Positions 53,922 to 63,204 of a stretch of DNA of 64,000 bases are shown here, piece by piece. The DNA lies in the NCBI RefSeq assembly GCF_002849615.1, contig NZ_PDNV01000002.1:248001-312000 (forward strand), given 5' to 3'. The stretch's first letter is position 1. Each line of letters begins with the position of its first letter. The stretch is from Pollutimonas nitritireducens (GTDB taxonomy: Bacteria > Pseudomonadota > Gammaproteobacteria > Burkholderiales > Burkholderiaceae_B). The position numbers and the translations under genes are program-made. The notes beneath the pieces were generated by a model, which ran no database searches, had not been told where the DNA came from, and saw only the letters and a program-made list of their open reading frames with translations.

Positions 53922-54332
53922 ATGTCCACCGCTACTCAGGAAGACCTGGCCAAGCTTATTCTGCGCCTGGCCATCGGCATATTCATAGTACTGCATGGCA
54001 TTGCCAAAATGATCAACGGCGTAGGCCCTATCGAAGGCATGATGGTTGCGCGCGGCCTACCGGCCTTTTTTGCCTGGGCCGTCTATATTGGCGAAGTGCT
54101 CGCACCACTGATGCTGATACTGGGCCTGTACACGCGACTGGGCGCCTTGCTGATCGCGCTTAACATGGTCGTCGCCGTCGCGCTGGCACACAGCGGCCAA
54201 CTGATGCAGCTGGGTGGCAGCGGTGGATGGCGGCTGGAACTCCAGGGCCTCTTCCTGTTCGGCAGCATCGCCATTGCCTTGCTGGGCGCCGGGCGTTTCA
54301 GTGTAGGCGGCAGGGGCGGAAGCTGGAACTGA
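53922..54332 (+). CDS. DoxX family membrane protein
   Basis: A 136-residue inner-membrane protein with four hydrophobic segments; LAIGIFIVLHGIAKMING is the DoxX N-terminal signature and YIGEVLAPLMLILGLYTRLGA the second half. Related proteins take part in redox or quinone-linked stress functions; here no role can be assigned. Followed 42 bases later by the patatin gene. Confidence 0.88.
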   Translation: MSTATQEDLAKLILRLAIGIFIVLHGIAKMINGVGPIEGMMVARGLPAFFAWAVYIGEVLAPLMLILGLYTRLGALLIALNMVVAVALAHSGQLMQLGGSGGWRLELQGLFLFGSIAIALLGAGRFSVGGRGGSWN

Positions 54333-54374
54333 ACCCGCCCTTCCTTCCTGCCTGGCGTCCTTATGGGAGCAACC

Positions 54375-55289
54375 ATGCATAAACACGTGCGCCAGCCCCG
54401 TATAGGCTTGGCGCTGGGTAGCGGATCGGCCCGTGGCTGGGCTCATATTGGTGTCATTCATGCTCTGGCGAAGGCAGGCATTCGGCCCGATATCGTTTGC
54501 GGCACGTCGATTGGGGCGCTTGTGGGCGCAGCCCATGCCGTCGGCGAACTCGACCGGTTCGAGCAATGGGTAATAGGTTTGGGTATCAAGGATGTGGTCG
54601 CTTTCATGGATTTCCGCCTGAACGGCGGCATGCTCAAAGGCGAGCGCCTGATGGATTTCTTTCGCCGCAACTTCATTGACCAGCCCATTGAAACGCTCGG
54701 AATGCCGTTCGGCGCCGTCGCCACGGCGCTGCATACCGGCAATGAAGTATGGTTGCGCAATGGATCCACCGTTGACGCCGTGCGTGCTTCCCTGGCCTTG
54801 CCCGGCCTATTTTCCCCCGTATGGCATGATGGGCAATTGCTCGTCGATGGAGGACTGGTCAACCCGGTACCGGTTTCGCTGGCGCGTGCCATGGGAGCCG
54901 ACTTCGTCATTGCCATTGACTTGAACTCCGATATCCTGAGCCGCCATACCAGCCGTGCCGCCGCACCCGTCCCACAAACCACAGGCACCGTCGGGTCCGA
55001 ATGGATGCGCAAACTGCAGATGAACCTGAGTTCATTCCTGCCTGAATCCGTCCCACCCGAGCTGCGCCTCCCATCCATGCTGGACGTAGTCGCCGCCAGC
55101 ATCAATATCATGCAGGTACGCATCACGCGCAGCCGCATGGCAGGCGAGCCGGCCGATATCGTCATTTCACCCCGACTGGCGCACCTGGGACTGCTGGACT
55201 TTCATCGCGCAAAAGTGGCTATTGACGAAGGTCAGCGGGCGGCCGAAGCTAGCATTCCAAGTTTCGTGGAACTGGGATTGATAAGCTGA
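54375..55289 (+). CDS. Patatin-like phospholipase
   Basis: A 304-residue RssA/YchK-type patatin. Oxyanion GLALGSGSARGWAHIGV, nucleophile Ser in CGTSIGALVGAAHA and catalytic Asp in LVDGGLVNPVPVSLAR. The start is ATG 54375, because GGGAG at 54365-54369 fits it; ATG 54363 is possible. No signal peptide; probably cytoplasmic, membrane-associated. Confidence 0.9.
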   Translation: MHKHVRQPRIGLALGSGSARGWAHIGVIHALAKAGIRPDIVCGTSIGALVGAAHAVGELDRFEQWVIGLGIKDVVAFMDFRLNGGMLKGERLMDFFRRNFIDQPIETLGMPFGAVATALHTGNEVWLRNGSTVDAVRASLALPGLFSPVWHDGQLLVDGGLVNPVPVSLARAMGADFVIAIDLNSDILSRHTSRAAAPVPQTTGTVGSEWMRKLQMNLSSFLPESVPPELRLPSMLDVVAASINIMQVRITRSRMAGEPADIVISPRLAHLGLLDFHRAKVAIDEGQRAAEASIPSFVELGLIS

Positions 55290-55304
55290 TTGCGCACAGC
55301 CTGC

Positions 55305-55541
55305 TCAATTGCCGGGGTGCCCGCCCAGCGGCCCGACCTCGCGCGATGCCTCGACATGGCGCACGCCCAGTATATGGCCGAGACTGCCGATGCGCGTTTC
55401 GTCCACCGTGCCATAAATGACGCCAATTGAGGTCATCTGGCGCTGCACAGCCATGCCGACGTCTATGCAGCGGTCGACGACCTCCGAAAACCGCCCAAGG
55501 TAATCGTCGTCCACAAGCACAGTTACCAGGATTCGGGTCAT
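55305..55541 (-). CDS. Small protein with an I9-propeptide-like pattern, partner of the S8 protease
   Basis: A 78-residue protein 18 bases downstream of the subtilisin-like gene on the same strand. MTRILVTVLVDDDYLGRFSEVV, GVIYGTVDETRIGSLGHI and GVRHVEASREV give an alternating strand-helix-strand-strand-helix-strand layout like the inhibitor I9/subtilisin propeptide fold. In subtilisins this domain is normally fused ahead of the protease; here the protease lacks it. I infer a separate inhibitor or folding chaperone. I can state no established function. Confidence 0.6.
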   Translation of the reverse strand: MTRILVTVLVDDDYLGRFSEVVDRCIDVGMAVQRQMTSIGVIYGTVDETRIGSLGHILGVRHVEASREVGPLGGHPGN

Positions 55542-55559
55542 GGATTGGAACGCCTCATG

Positions 55560-56873
55560 TCAGGGTGCCTGGACAAGTCCTGCGCCGACATCGCGGGAAG
55601 GCTGGGTCAGGCGCCTTGCTGTCTGCACGAGAATATTGAGCAAGGCTCGACTGCGCAATGCCGGATCCGACTGGGCGTGGAGCGCGGCGATTCCGGCCAC
55701 GAAAGGTGTTGCCATGCTGGTACCGCTCAGGGTGTTGTGCCGCTGCGGTACAGGCCATGACGATAGAACCTGGACTCCTGGACCCGCGATGTCGACCTGG
55801 CCGCCGTCGGGGACTAGCCCTGCGCATGAAAACGAGGCAGTCTGCAACGCCTGATCAACGGCTCCTACCGCAAAAATCGATGGGCAATTTGCCGGATGAG
55901 ACACTGGCGCTATCAGCTCGGGCCGCCGGCTTTCGTTGCCTGCGGCGGCAATGATGACAGTACCCGCGGCCAGTGCGCGCCGCGCCACTTCTTCAAATAC
56001 CTTGGAATAGTTCTGGCCGGACTCCAGCGAACTGCCCAGCGACATGGATATGATGTGACAGCCATGCTCTATCGCCCAATTGATTCCTTCAAGCACGCTA
56101 CCGTCTGCACCACCACCCTGGTCACCAAGGACTTTACCGATATATAGCTCGACCTCGCCCGCCACACCGTAACGGGGTCCGGCGGAGGGACGTGCGGGGC
56201 CACCTGCGATGCCTGCGCAATGAGTGCCGTGCCCGTTCCCATCCTGGACCGACTCGCCGTCGACGAAAGAGCGCGACACAATCTGTCGCGCCGCGAAATC
56301 GGGGTGTGTCAGGTCCAGCCCGGTATCCAGGACAGCAAGCTTCACGCCCCTGCCGTTATACGTCGAAACGGCGGAACGTGTCACATGCACTCCCCAGGAC
56401 ATGGATGCCTCGTCCGGTGGCGTGGAAGGCGGATGCACGATCGCTGCCGGCCCCTGCCGCTCAAGCGCTCGGTCCACGATTTCATTGACCGCATCCCGAT
56501 ACCCTTTCAAGTAAGCGGCCAATGACTCCGGATCGTTGGAAGGCGTGACCGGAATGCCAATGTCCTTGGGCCTTGCCATGGCCCTGACCTGCCTTTCCAG
56601 TTCTATCGCTAGAATTGCCGGATTGCTTTCCTGGGCCGCCATGGCCAACAAGCGTCGCTTTTCCTCGCCGCAACGTAGCAGGGCCACGCCTATCCGGTCG
56701 AACACAACGGCACATTGATCGGTCAATTGAGCGCGAGGCAGCTCGCCGTCCGGTGCAAGGGTGGCGATGCTGGTCACCTGGCCGCCTGTCAGCTCTTTCA
56801 GGGCTCTGAAGGCTTCCTGCTTCCGGTCCTGGCACAACAGGACCAGATAGCGCCTGCTAGGGATCGGATCCAT
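55560..56873 (-). CDS. S8 family (subtilisin-like) serine peptidase, no signal peptide
   Basis: A 437-residue subtilase. Catalytic triad: Asp in LAVLDTGLDLTHPDF, His in GNGHGTHCAGIAGG and Ser in LSGTSMATPFVAGIAALH; oxyanion Asn in IIAAAGNES. The N-terminal 130 residues are soluble, with ERQVRAMARPKDIGIP and similar, not a signal peptide or standard I9 propeptide, so it is expected in the cytoplasm. Preceded by GGAG. The 78-residue gene follows in the same unit. Substrate unknown. Confidence 0.88.
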   Translation of the reverse strand: MDPIPSRRYLVLLCQDRKQEAFRALKELTGGQVTSIATLAPDGELPRAQLTDQCAVVFDRIGVALLRCGEEKRRLLAMAAQESNPAILAIELERQVRAMARPKDIGIPVTPSNDPESLAAYLKGYRDAVNEIVDRALERQGPAAIVHPPSTPPDEASMSWGVHVTRSAVSTYNGRGVKLAVLDTGLDLTHPDFAARQIVSRSFVDGESVQDGNGHGTHCAGIAGGPARPSAGPRYGVAGEVELYIGKVLGDQGGGADGSVLEGINWAIEHGCHIISMSLGSSLESGQNYSKVFEEVARRALAAGTVIIAAAGNESRRPELIAPVSHPANCPSIFAVGAVDQALQTASFSCAGLVPDGGQVDIAGPGVQVLSSWPVPQRHNTLSGTSMATPFVAGIAALHAQSDPALRSRALLNILVQTARRLTQPSRDVGAGLVQAP

Positions 56874-56935
56874 ATTGACACTCCTGGATATCTGCAGGCG
56901 GCCCCTTACCTACGGCCGAGGATCGCCTGGCGGAC

Positions 56936-56972
56936 GGCGTCCCCCCGAATGGCCGACCCAAAGAGGGACGCC
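56936..56972. terminator. Hairpin downstream of pstB
   Basis: GGCGTCCC (56936-56943) pairs with GGGACGCC (56965-56972) around a 21-base loop in the 158-base gap between pstB and the protease gene. It lies about 60 bases past the pstB stop on the minus strand. Weak T content; a terminator is possible. Confidence 0.3.
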
Positions 56973-57031
56973 CCTTACAGCATGCAATGCAGACCGGGAG
57001 GCGTCAAGCCGCAAATACTACATTTGGTGTC

Positions 57032-57811
57032 TTATCCGAAACGGCCCGTTATGTAGTCCTCTGTTTCCTTGCGGCCCGGCTTGACGAAGATCTGGTCGGT
57101 CTCGCCGAATTCCATCAGTTCGCCCAGGTACATATAGGCTGTGTAGTCCGAACAGCGGGCGGCCTGCTGCATGTTGTGAGTCACGATGACCACGGTGTAA
57201 TCGGACTTCAGTTCGGCAATGAGTTCTTCAATTTTGGCCGTGGAAATGGGATCAAGGGCCGAACATGGTTCGTCCAACAAAAGGATTTCCGGCTTGATGG
57301 CTACGCCCCGTGCAATACACAAGCGTTGTTGCTGGCCGCCAGAGAGGCTGTTGCCGCTTTGGTTCAGCTTGTCCTTGACTTCGGTCCACAAAGCCGCCTT
57401 GGACAGCGCCCATTCGACGCGCTCATCCATTTCGCCCTTGCTGAGCCGTTCGAACAGACGCACACCAAAGGCGATATTATCGTAGATGCTCATGGGAAAA
57501 GGTGTGGGCTTTTGGAAGACCATGCCGATCTTGGCCCTGAGCAAGGAGATATCGGTTTTGGATGCCAAGAGATTTTCGCCGTCGAGAATGATTTCGCCCT
57601 CGGCACGTTGACCCGGATAAAGCTCGAACATGCGGTTGAACGTGCGCAGCAGCGTAGACTTTCCGCAACCCGAAGGACCGATAAAAGCAGTGACCTTGTG
57701 CTCTTTGATGGACAGGTTCACGTCTTTGATCGCCTGGTACTTTCCATAATAAAAGTTCAGGTTCTTGACTTCCAGCTTCGTGCGTTCGGGTGTGAGCGTA
57801 GTGTGTGGCAT
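57032..57811 (-). CDS. pstB: Phosphate ABC transporter ATP-binding protein
   Basis: ATPase of the high-affinity phosphate importer, 259 residues. Walker [18 protein letters not shown], signature [16 protein letters not shown], Walker [15 protein letters not shown] and the PstB-specific [15 protein letters not shown] start. Last gene of pstSCAB. No phoU follows; the next gene is a protease on the same strand 158 bases away. Confidence 0.97.
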   Translation of the reverse strand: MPHTTLTPERTKLEVKNLNFYYGKYQAIKDVNLSIKEHKVTAFIGPSGCGKSTLLRTFNRMFELYPGQRAEGEIILDGENLLASKTDISLLRAKIGMVFQKPTPFPMSIYDNIAFGVRLFERLSKGEMDERVEWALSKAALWTEVKDKLNQSGNSLSGGQQQRLCIARGVAIKPEILLLDEPCSALDPISTAKIEELIAELKSDYTVVIVTHNMQQAARCSDYTAYMYLGELMEFGETDQIFVKPGRKETEDYITGRFG

Positions 57812-57850
57812 AAGGATTTCCCGGTGGAAGCAGGGCTTCCAGCCATATTG

Positions 57851-58711
57851 TCATTTACGGAACAGGCTGCGCGCGGCAATGTTGATGCCCAACACCAGCA
57901 ATGTGATCAGGACAGCGCCCGCCCACGCCAGTCGATTCCAGTCTTCGTAGGGGCTGGCTGCATACTGGAAGATAACCACAGGAAGGTTGGCGATAGGCGC
58001 ATTCATATTCATGGACATGAACTGGTTATTCAGCGCGGTAAACAATAAAGGCGCGGTTTCGCCTGAAATACGTGCAATTGCAAGCAAGATGCCAGTGATG
58101 ATGCCGGAGCGTGCGGCCCGATATGAAATGTTCATCACGATGCGCCACTGGGGGCATCCCAGCGCCGCGGCCGCCTCGCGCAGGCTGTTGGGAACGAGTA
58201 GCAACATATTGTCGGTGGAACGCACAACGACCGGGATGACCAGTATGGAAAGCGCCAGTGCGCCCGCCCAGCCCGAATAATGTCCGACCTGCGCCACGTA
58301 GATTGCATAAATGAACAAGCCAATGACGATGGAAGGCGCCGACAATAACACGTCGTTGAGAAAGCGGGTGGCGGGGGCCAGCCAGCCGCGCTGACCGTAC
58401 TCGGCCAGGTACGTGCCCGCCAGCACGCCGATCGGCGTACCAATAAGCGTACCCACCGCGGCCATCATGATGCTGCCCAGAATGGCGTTGAGCAGGCCAC
58501 CGTCGGCGCCCGGTGGGGGCGTGGCCTCGGTGAACAGCGTTAACGATAAGGCCGAGCCGCCTTTGATGAACAAGGTAAGGATGATCCAGCAAAGCCAGAA
58601 TAAGCCAAATATGACGGCAACGGAAGACAGCCCCAGCATTATCCGGTTGAAACGCTGTCGCTTTTTGAAGACCGGGTTGGACAGGTTGACGACGGAATCA
58701 GAAGTAAACAT
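57851..58711 (-). CDS. pstA: Phosphate ABC transporter permease PstA
   Basis: Permease subunit, 286 residues with six hydrophobic segments. PstA marks: [37 protein letters not shown] and the coupling helix [20 protein letters not shown]. Fourteen bases downstream of pstC and 39 before pstB. Confidence 0.96.
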   Translation of the reverse strand: MFTSDSVVNLSNPVFKKRQRFNRIMLGLSSVAVIFGLFWLCWIILTLFIKGGSALSLTLFTEATPPPGADGGLLNAILGSIMMAAVGTLIGTPIGVLAGTYLAEYGQRGWLAPATRFLNDVLLSAPSIVIGLFIYAIYVAQVGHYSGWAGALALSILVIPVVVRSTDNMLLLVPNSLREAAAALGCPQWRIVMNISYRAARSGIITGILLAIARISGETAPLLFTALNNQFMSMNMNAPIANLPVVIFQYAASPYEDWNRLAWAGAVLITLLVLGINIAARSLFRK

Positions 58712-58725
58712 GGCTTATGGCTCGG

Positions 58726-59664
58726 TTAGTGCGAGGTCCCTTCGCCCTTGGACAGGCGAAGAAGCAGGAGTTTCGAGAAAGCCAGCACGACGGTGGTGAT
58801 CAGGAACAGGATCAGTCCTAGTTCCAGGAGCGCGGCCTTCTGCATGCCGCCCGCCTCGTTGAACTCGTTGGCCAGCGCCGACGCTATGGAATTCGAGGGC
58901 GAAAATATCGAGGAAGGCAAGTTGAAAGCGTTGCCGATGACGAAAGTAACCGCCATGGTTTCGCCCAAGGCACGCCCCAGGCCCAGCATGATGCCGCCTA
59001 TTACGCCGGTTTTGGTATACGGCAGCACGACCCTCCAGACCACCTCCCAGGTTGTGCTTCCCAGGCCATAGGCCGATTCCTTGAGCAGAGGCGGAACCAG
59101 TTCGAATACATCGCGCATCACGGCCGTAATGAACGGAATCACCATGATGGAGAGAATGAGGCCAGCCGTGAACACGCCTATGCCGAAAGGCGGGCCGGCA
59201 AAGACATCGCCCAGTACCGGAATGCCGGCGAACAAGTCAATGACATGCGGCTGTATGTACTGCTGGAATATGGGCACGAACACGAACAGTCCCCACATCC
59301 CGTAGATAATGGATGGAATGGCCGCGAGCATTTCGATGGCAGTGCCAAGCGGCCGGCGCAGCCAGACCGGGGAGAGCTCGGTCAGGAACATGGCAATACC
59401 GAAAGACACAGGTACCGCGATGACCAGCGCAATGAATGATGTAAGCAGAGTGCCCACAATGGGTACCATTGCCCCATAGACGTTCTGCACGGGATCCCAG
59501 TTATTGGTCCACAAGAAGGCAATGCCATGCGCTGCTATTGATTCACGACTTCCATAGAGCAGCGATACCATGATGGCCGCCAGCAGTATGAATACCAGAA
59601 ACGCAAAGGTGCGCGTCAGGTTCTTGAACAGAACGTCCATGACCGCGCTTCGATTATTTTTCAT
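58726..59664 (-). CDS. pstC: Phosphate ABC transporter permease PstC
   Basis: Permease subunit, 312 residues with six or seven hydrophobic segments. Marks: [33 protein letters not shown] and the coupling helix [20 protein letters not shown]. The start ATG 59664 is clear; 121 bases after pstS, separated by a hairpin. Confidence 0.96.
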   Translation of the reverse strand: MKNNRSAVMDVLFKNLTRTFAFLVFILLAAIMVSLLYGSRESIAAHGIAFLWTNNWDPVQNVYGAMVPIVGTLLTSFIALVIAVPVSFGIAMFLTELSPVWLRRPLGTAIEMLAAIPSIIYGMWGLFVFVPIFQQYIQPHVIDLFAGIPVLGDVFAGPPFGIGVFTAGLILSIMVIPFITAVMRDVFELVPPLLKESAYGLGSTTWEVVWRVVLPYTKTGVIGGIMLGLGRALGETMAVTFVIGNAFNLPSSIFSPSNSIASALANEFNEAGGMQKAALLELGLILFLITTVVLAFSKLLLLRLSKGEGTSH

Positions 59665-59716
59665 GTCGGCTTTTTAGCGTTTCGTGGAAAGACCATGAGT
59701 ATAAAACCACATAATA

Positions 59717-59746
59717 AGGACGGTGCCATCTGCACAGCACCGTCCT
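59717..59746 (-). terminator. Hairpin between pstS and pstC, partial terminator
   Basis: AGGACGGTGC (59717-59726) pairs with GCACCGTCCT (59737-59746). On the minus strand it follows the pstS stop by 40 bases and is followed by a T-rich stretch. Such a stem would let the binding protein be made in excess over the permease; inferred from position. Confidence 0.55.
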
Positions 59747-59785
59747 GGTATGACTTGCGAGAAGATCGAAAACCGATTTTACCTG

Positions 59786-60829
59786 TTACTTCCAGATGGC
59801 ACTGCCGTCAGCAGCCTTGATTTCGGTTTTCCATGCTTCGGCGATCTGGCTGGTCACGTTGGCAGGCATAGGAACATAGTCCAGTTCCTCGGCCATTTTG
59901 CCGCCCTTCTTGAAGGCCCAGTCAAAGAAAGCAAGCGTGGCCTTGCCATTTTCCGGCTTATCCTGCTTTTTATGTACCAGGATGAAACTGGCCGACGTTA
60001 CAGGCCATGATTCGGCGCCGGGCTCTTCGGTAAGTACTACGCCCATTCCGGGTGCGCTTTTCCAGTCGGCATTGGCGGCCGCTGCGGCAAATGCCGACTG
60101 CGTGGGCTGAACGAATTTTCCGTCCTTGTTCTTGAGCTGGGTCCAGGACAGATTGTTCTGCTTGGCATAGGCATACTCGACATAACCGATCGAGTTCTTC
60201 AGCTGGCGAACATAGGCCGCGACGCCTTCATTGCCCTTTCCGCCCTGACCGGTGGGCCACTTTACTGCCTTGCCTTCGCCGACTTGCTCTTTCCAGGCAG
60301 GAGAAACCTTGGACAGATAATTGGTCCAGCCGAACGTCGTACCGGAGCCGTCGGAGCGGTGTACCACGATGATGGAAGCGCTAGGCAGCTTCACATCAGG
60401 GTTCATCGCCTTGATGGCCGGATCATCCCACTTGGTGATTTTGCCAAGAAAGATATCCGCAAGCACAGGGCCCGAGAACTTCAGTTCGCCGGGCTTGATG
60501 CCGGCAATATTGATGACGGGAACCGTTCCACCGACAATTGCCGGAAACTGGAACAAGTTATTCTTTTCGAGCGCGTCGGCCTTCATCGGATCGTCTGACG
60601 CACCGAAATCAACAGTCTTCGCAATGATCTGTTGTTGTCCGCCGCCCGAGCCTATGGACTGGTAATTGATGCGGTTGCCGGTTTCTTTATTGTATTGGTC
60701 GGCCCATTTGGCATAGATGGGATACGGGAACGAAGCGCCTGCACCGGTAATGTCGGCAGCATGCGCTGTCAGGGAAGCTGCAGCAAAGGCGACGCCGACT
60801 GACACCTGTAAAAAAACGCGTTTGAACAT
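59786..60829 (-). CDS. pstS: Phosphate ABC transporter substrate-binding protein
   Basis: Periplasmic phosphate receptor, 347 residues from ATG 60829 (GGATTTCTCC upstream). The signal peptide ends LTAHAADI. Phosphate-binding residues are in TGAGASFPYPIYAKW, FGASDDPM and VVHRSDGSGTTFGWTNYL. First gene of pstSCAB; a Pho box lies 73-90 bases upstream. Confidence 0.97.
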   Translation of the reverse strand: MFKRVFLQVSVGVAFAAASLTAHAADITGAGASFPYPIYAKWADQYNKETGNRINYQSIGSGGGQQQIIAKTVDFGASDDPMKADALEKNNLFQFPAIVGGTVPVINIAGIKPGELKFSGPVLADIFLGKITKWDDPAIKAMNPDVKLPSASIIVVHRSDGSGTTFGWTNYLSKVSPAWKEQVGEGKAVKWPTGQGGKGNEGVAAYVRQLKNSIGYVEYAYAKQNNLSWTQLKNKDGKFVQPTQSAFAAAAANADWKSAPGMGVVLTEEPGAESWPVTSASFILVHKKQDKPENGKATLAFFDWAFKKGGKMAEELDYVPMPANVTSQIAEAWKTEIKAADGSAIWK

Positions 60830-60901
60830 GGAGAAATCCTCTTGACCTTGCACTAGTTAAGACAGGGTGACCCTGCACAGACGCTATATTAAGTACGAAA
60901 T

Positions 60902-60919
60902 ATGACATGTTCGTGACAG
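60902..60919 (-). promoter_or_regulatory. Pho box (PhoB-binding site) upstream of pstS
   Basis: On the minus strand the site reads CTGTCAC-GAAC-ATGTCAT, two 7-base repeats with a 4-base spacer; each matches six of seven positions of the CTGTCAT consensus. A TAATAT follows ten bases later, where a -10 box is expected. This implies induction under phosphate limitation. Confidence 0.8.
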
Positions 60920-60932
60920 TCACGTACGTTGT

Positions 60933-63005
60933 TCAGGGACCGAGTTGCTTCATAAGGTGATGATGGAGGTTGAACGGTTTTCCGCGGCCTTTCACCTTCA
61001 CATACGTGCCGTTGGGCAACGCGCGCCAAGCCAATTGGTTGTCGCGCAGGGCATAGGTGAACGATTCATTGATGACACGTCGCTTGAGAATTTTGTCCAG
61101 TATTGGAAAACTGACCTCCACACGGCGGAAAAAATTGCGATCCATCCAGTCGGCGGACGACAAATATACGTTTTCAGCTCCGCCATTATAAAAGTAGAAA
61201 ACGCGCGAATGCTCGAGAAACTGGCCAATGATGGAGCGCACCCGGATATTCTCCGACATCCCCGGCACCCCCGCCCTCAATGCGCAGGCGCCCCGAACGA
61301 TAAGGTCGATTCTCACGCCTGCCTGGCTGGCCTTGTACAGCGCCTCGATTACGATAGGTTCGAGCAAAGAATTCATTTTAGCCATGATGCGGGCCTTTTT
61401 ACCCGCCCTGGCATTGACCGCCTCACCCCGGATAAGCGCAACCATGGTTTCATGCATGGTGAACGGTGCCTGAAGCAGCAGCTTCAGGGGCCGTCTTGCA
61501 CCCAGGCCGGTCAATAACGAAAATACTTTATCCATGTCCTCGCACATACGCTGATCGGCGGTCAGCAGGCCAAAATCGGTATACAGTCGGGCAGTACGCG
61601 GATGATAGTTGCCCGTGCCCAGATGACCATAACGCCGGATATGTCCACGCTCGCGTCGCAATACCAGCGACATCTTGGCGTGGGTTTTGTGTCCCACTAC
61701 GCCATAGCTGACGTGTGCGCCCACTTCCTCCAGCTTGGCTGCCCAGTTTATATTGGTTTGCTCATCGAAGCGCGCCATGAGTTCCACCACCACCGTGACC
61801 TCTTTACCGGCCTTGGCCGCTGCCACCAGCAACCGCATGAGCTCGGAGTCTTCGCCTGTGCGGTAGATCGTCTGCTTGATGGCCACCACAGACGGGTCCA
61901 GCGCCGCGGCAGTCAGGAAGTTGAGCACCGGCTGGAACGCCTGATAAGGGTGATGCAGCAGACGGTCTTTCTCGGCGATGGCGGCAAAAAGCTCCGCAGG
62001 TCTGTCCGCCACCATGTCGAAAGGCGGCGGCATCCTGGGACGGTAGTCGGGAAACAGAAGCTCCGGGCGTTCAATCACATTGCACAACTGCATCAGGCGG
62101 GATAGATTAACCGGCCCGCTGACCCGGTAGGTATCCTGCGGCGAGAGCTGGAATTCCTTTTCGAGAAAGGTGGCAAGCGCCACCGGCATGACGTGATCGA
62201 TCTCGAGCCGTACCGCTGCCCCGAAATTTCGCTGAGAAAGCTCTCCCTGCAATGCCAGCCGCAGGTTCGTAATTTCTTCCTCGTCGACAAACAGGTCGCT
62301 GTTGCGGGTCACGCGCCACTGATAACAGCCTTTCACGTCGAGACCCGGGAACAACTCACCCACGAACGTACTGATCAATGCCGTCAGCAATATATAGCCG
62401 TGGGGAATGCCGCAAATCTCGGCAGGCACCTTGATGACCCGCGGCAATGCGCGCGGCGCCTGAACAATGGCGATTGAGGCACTTCGCCCGAAGGCGTCCT
62501 GGCCATGCAGTGAGACGATGAAGTTCAGGCTCTTGTTGTATACGCGCGGAAAGGGATGTGCGGGATCGAGACCGATGGGTGTAAGCATGGGCATGACTTC
62601 ACGATGAAAGCCTGCTTGGGCCCAGCCTAATAGTTCCTCACTCCAATCTGCGGGATCAAGCAGCGCGATGCCTTCTTTCCTGAGCCTGGGAAGCACGTCG
62701 TGCGTAAGCAGGAAGTTTTGCCGATCGACCAGTTCGTGAGTCGCGACATGCACGCGTTCGAACGCTTCGCCCGGGGTGTAACCGTCGCTGCCGATCTGGT
62801 TGGGATTCTGGCGCTGCTGCTCCTTAAGGCTGGAAATGCGTATCTCGAAAAATTCGTCCAGGTTAGAACTCACAATGCAGAGGTAACGCAAGCGTTCAAG
62901 CAGCGGTGTATCGGGATTCTCAGCCATGGCTAAGACCCGTTCGTTGAACTTGAGTAGGGAAAGCTCCCGATTCAGCAAAGTGGGATCAGACGACGAAGGA
63001 AGCAT
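60933..63005 (-). CDS. ppk: Polyphosphate kinase 1
   Basis: Reversibly builds polyphosphate from ATP, 690 residues. N domain LLNRELSLLKFNERVLAMA and SNLDEFFEIRI; catalytic His region GVVGHKTHAKMSLVLRRE; C domains GTGNYHPRTARLYTDFG and NLEPIVIEAL-type segments. It lies upstream of pstS on the same strand with the Pho box between them, and divergent from ppx. Confidence 0.96.
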   Translation of the reverse strand: MLPSSSDPTLLNRELSLLKFNERVLAMAENPDTPLLERLRYLCIVSSNLDEFFEIRISSLKEQQRQNPNQIGSDGYTPGEAFERVHVATHELVDRQNFLLTHDVLPRLRKEGIALLDPADWSEELLGWAQAGFHREVMPMLTPIGLDPAHPFPRVYNKSLNFIVSLHGQDAFGRSASIAIVQAPRALPRVIKVPAEICGIPHGYILLTALISTFVGELFPGLDVKGCYQWRVTRNSDLFVDEEEITNLRLALQGELSQRNFGAAVRLEIDHVMPVALATFLEKEFQLSPQDTYRVSGPVNLSRLMQLCNVIERPELLFPDYRPRMPPPFDMVADRPAELFAAIAEKDRLLHHPYQAFQPVLNFLTAAALDPSVVAIKQTIYRTGEDSELMRLLVAAAKAGKEVTVVVELMARFDEQTNINWAAKLEEVGAHVSYGVVGHKTHAKMSLVLRRERGHIRRYGHLGTGNYHPRTARLYTDFGLLTADQRMCEDMDKVFSLLTGLGARRPLKLLLQAPFTMHETMVALIRGEAVNARAGKKARIMAKMNSLLEPIVIEALYKASQAGVRIDLIVRGACALRAGVPGMSENIRVRSIIGQFLEHSRVFYFYNGGAENVYLSSADWMDRNFFRRVEVSFPILDKILKRRVINESFTYALRDNQLAWRALPNGTYVKVKGRGKPFNLHHHLMKQLGP

Positions 63006-63170
63006 ATAAGGGGAAGCCTGTGCGAAAAGTTAACCCAATCTTTTACTTCATTTTTCTTACGGTTATGTGACAAGCAAAAAGTAGGCCTCTTTTTGGCCCC
63101 ACAAATAGTGATTATCGCTGTTTTTCCCTTAATTAAGTCCCGCACGGTCCGCTGTGCCCCGCGGGATCCT

Positions 63171-63176
63171 TATAAT
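63171..63176 (+). promoter_or_regulatory. Possible -10 box for ppx
   Basis: A perfect TATAAT 29 bases before the ppx start. No good -35 box is seen 16-18 bases upstream, so it is only a candidate. The 199-base ppk-ppx gap has one isolated half Pho site but no full box. Confidence 0.35.
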
Positions 63177-63204
63177 CGCAAGGTACTCATCAAAAACTGT
63201 CACA

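Noticed and set aside
53922-54734. Minus-strand frame of 225 codons (54057-54734) across DoxX and patatin genes
   Set aside because: Crosses two genes with clear motifs on the other strand.
56987-58048. Long plus-strand open frame of 353 codons opposite pstB and pstA
   Set aside because: It lies wholly antisense to two certain genes, has no family signature, and its composition is what the reverse strand of those genes gives.
63006-63204. Possible Pho box in the ppk-ppx gap
   Set aside because: Only isolated half sites (CTGTCAC at 63197-63203 and a TTGTCAC on the minus strand near 63070-63076) without a second repeat at 11-bp spacing.
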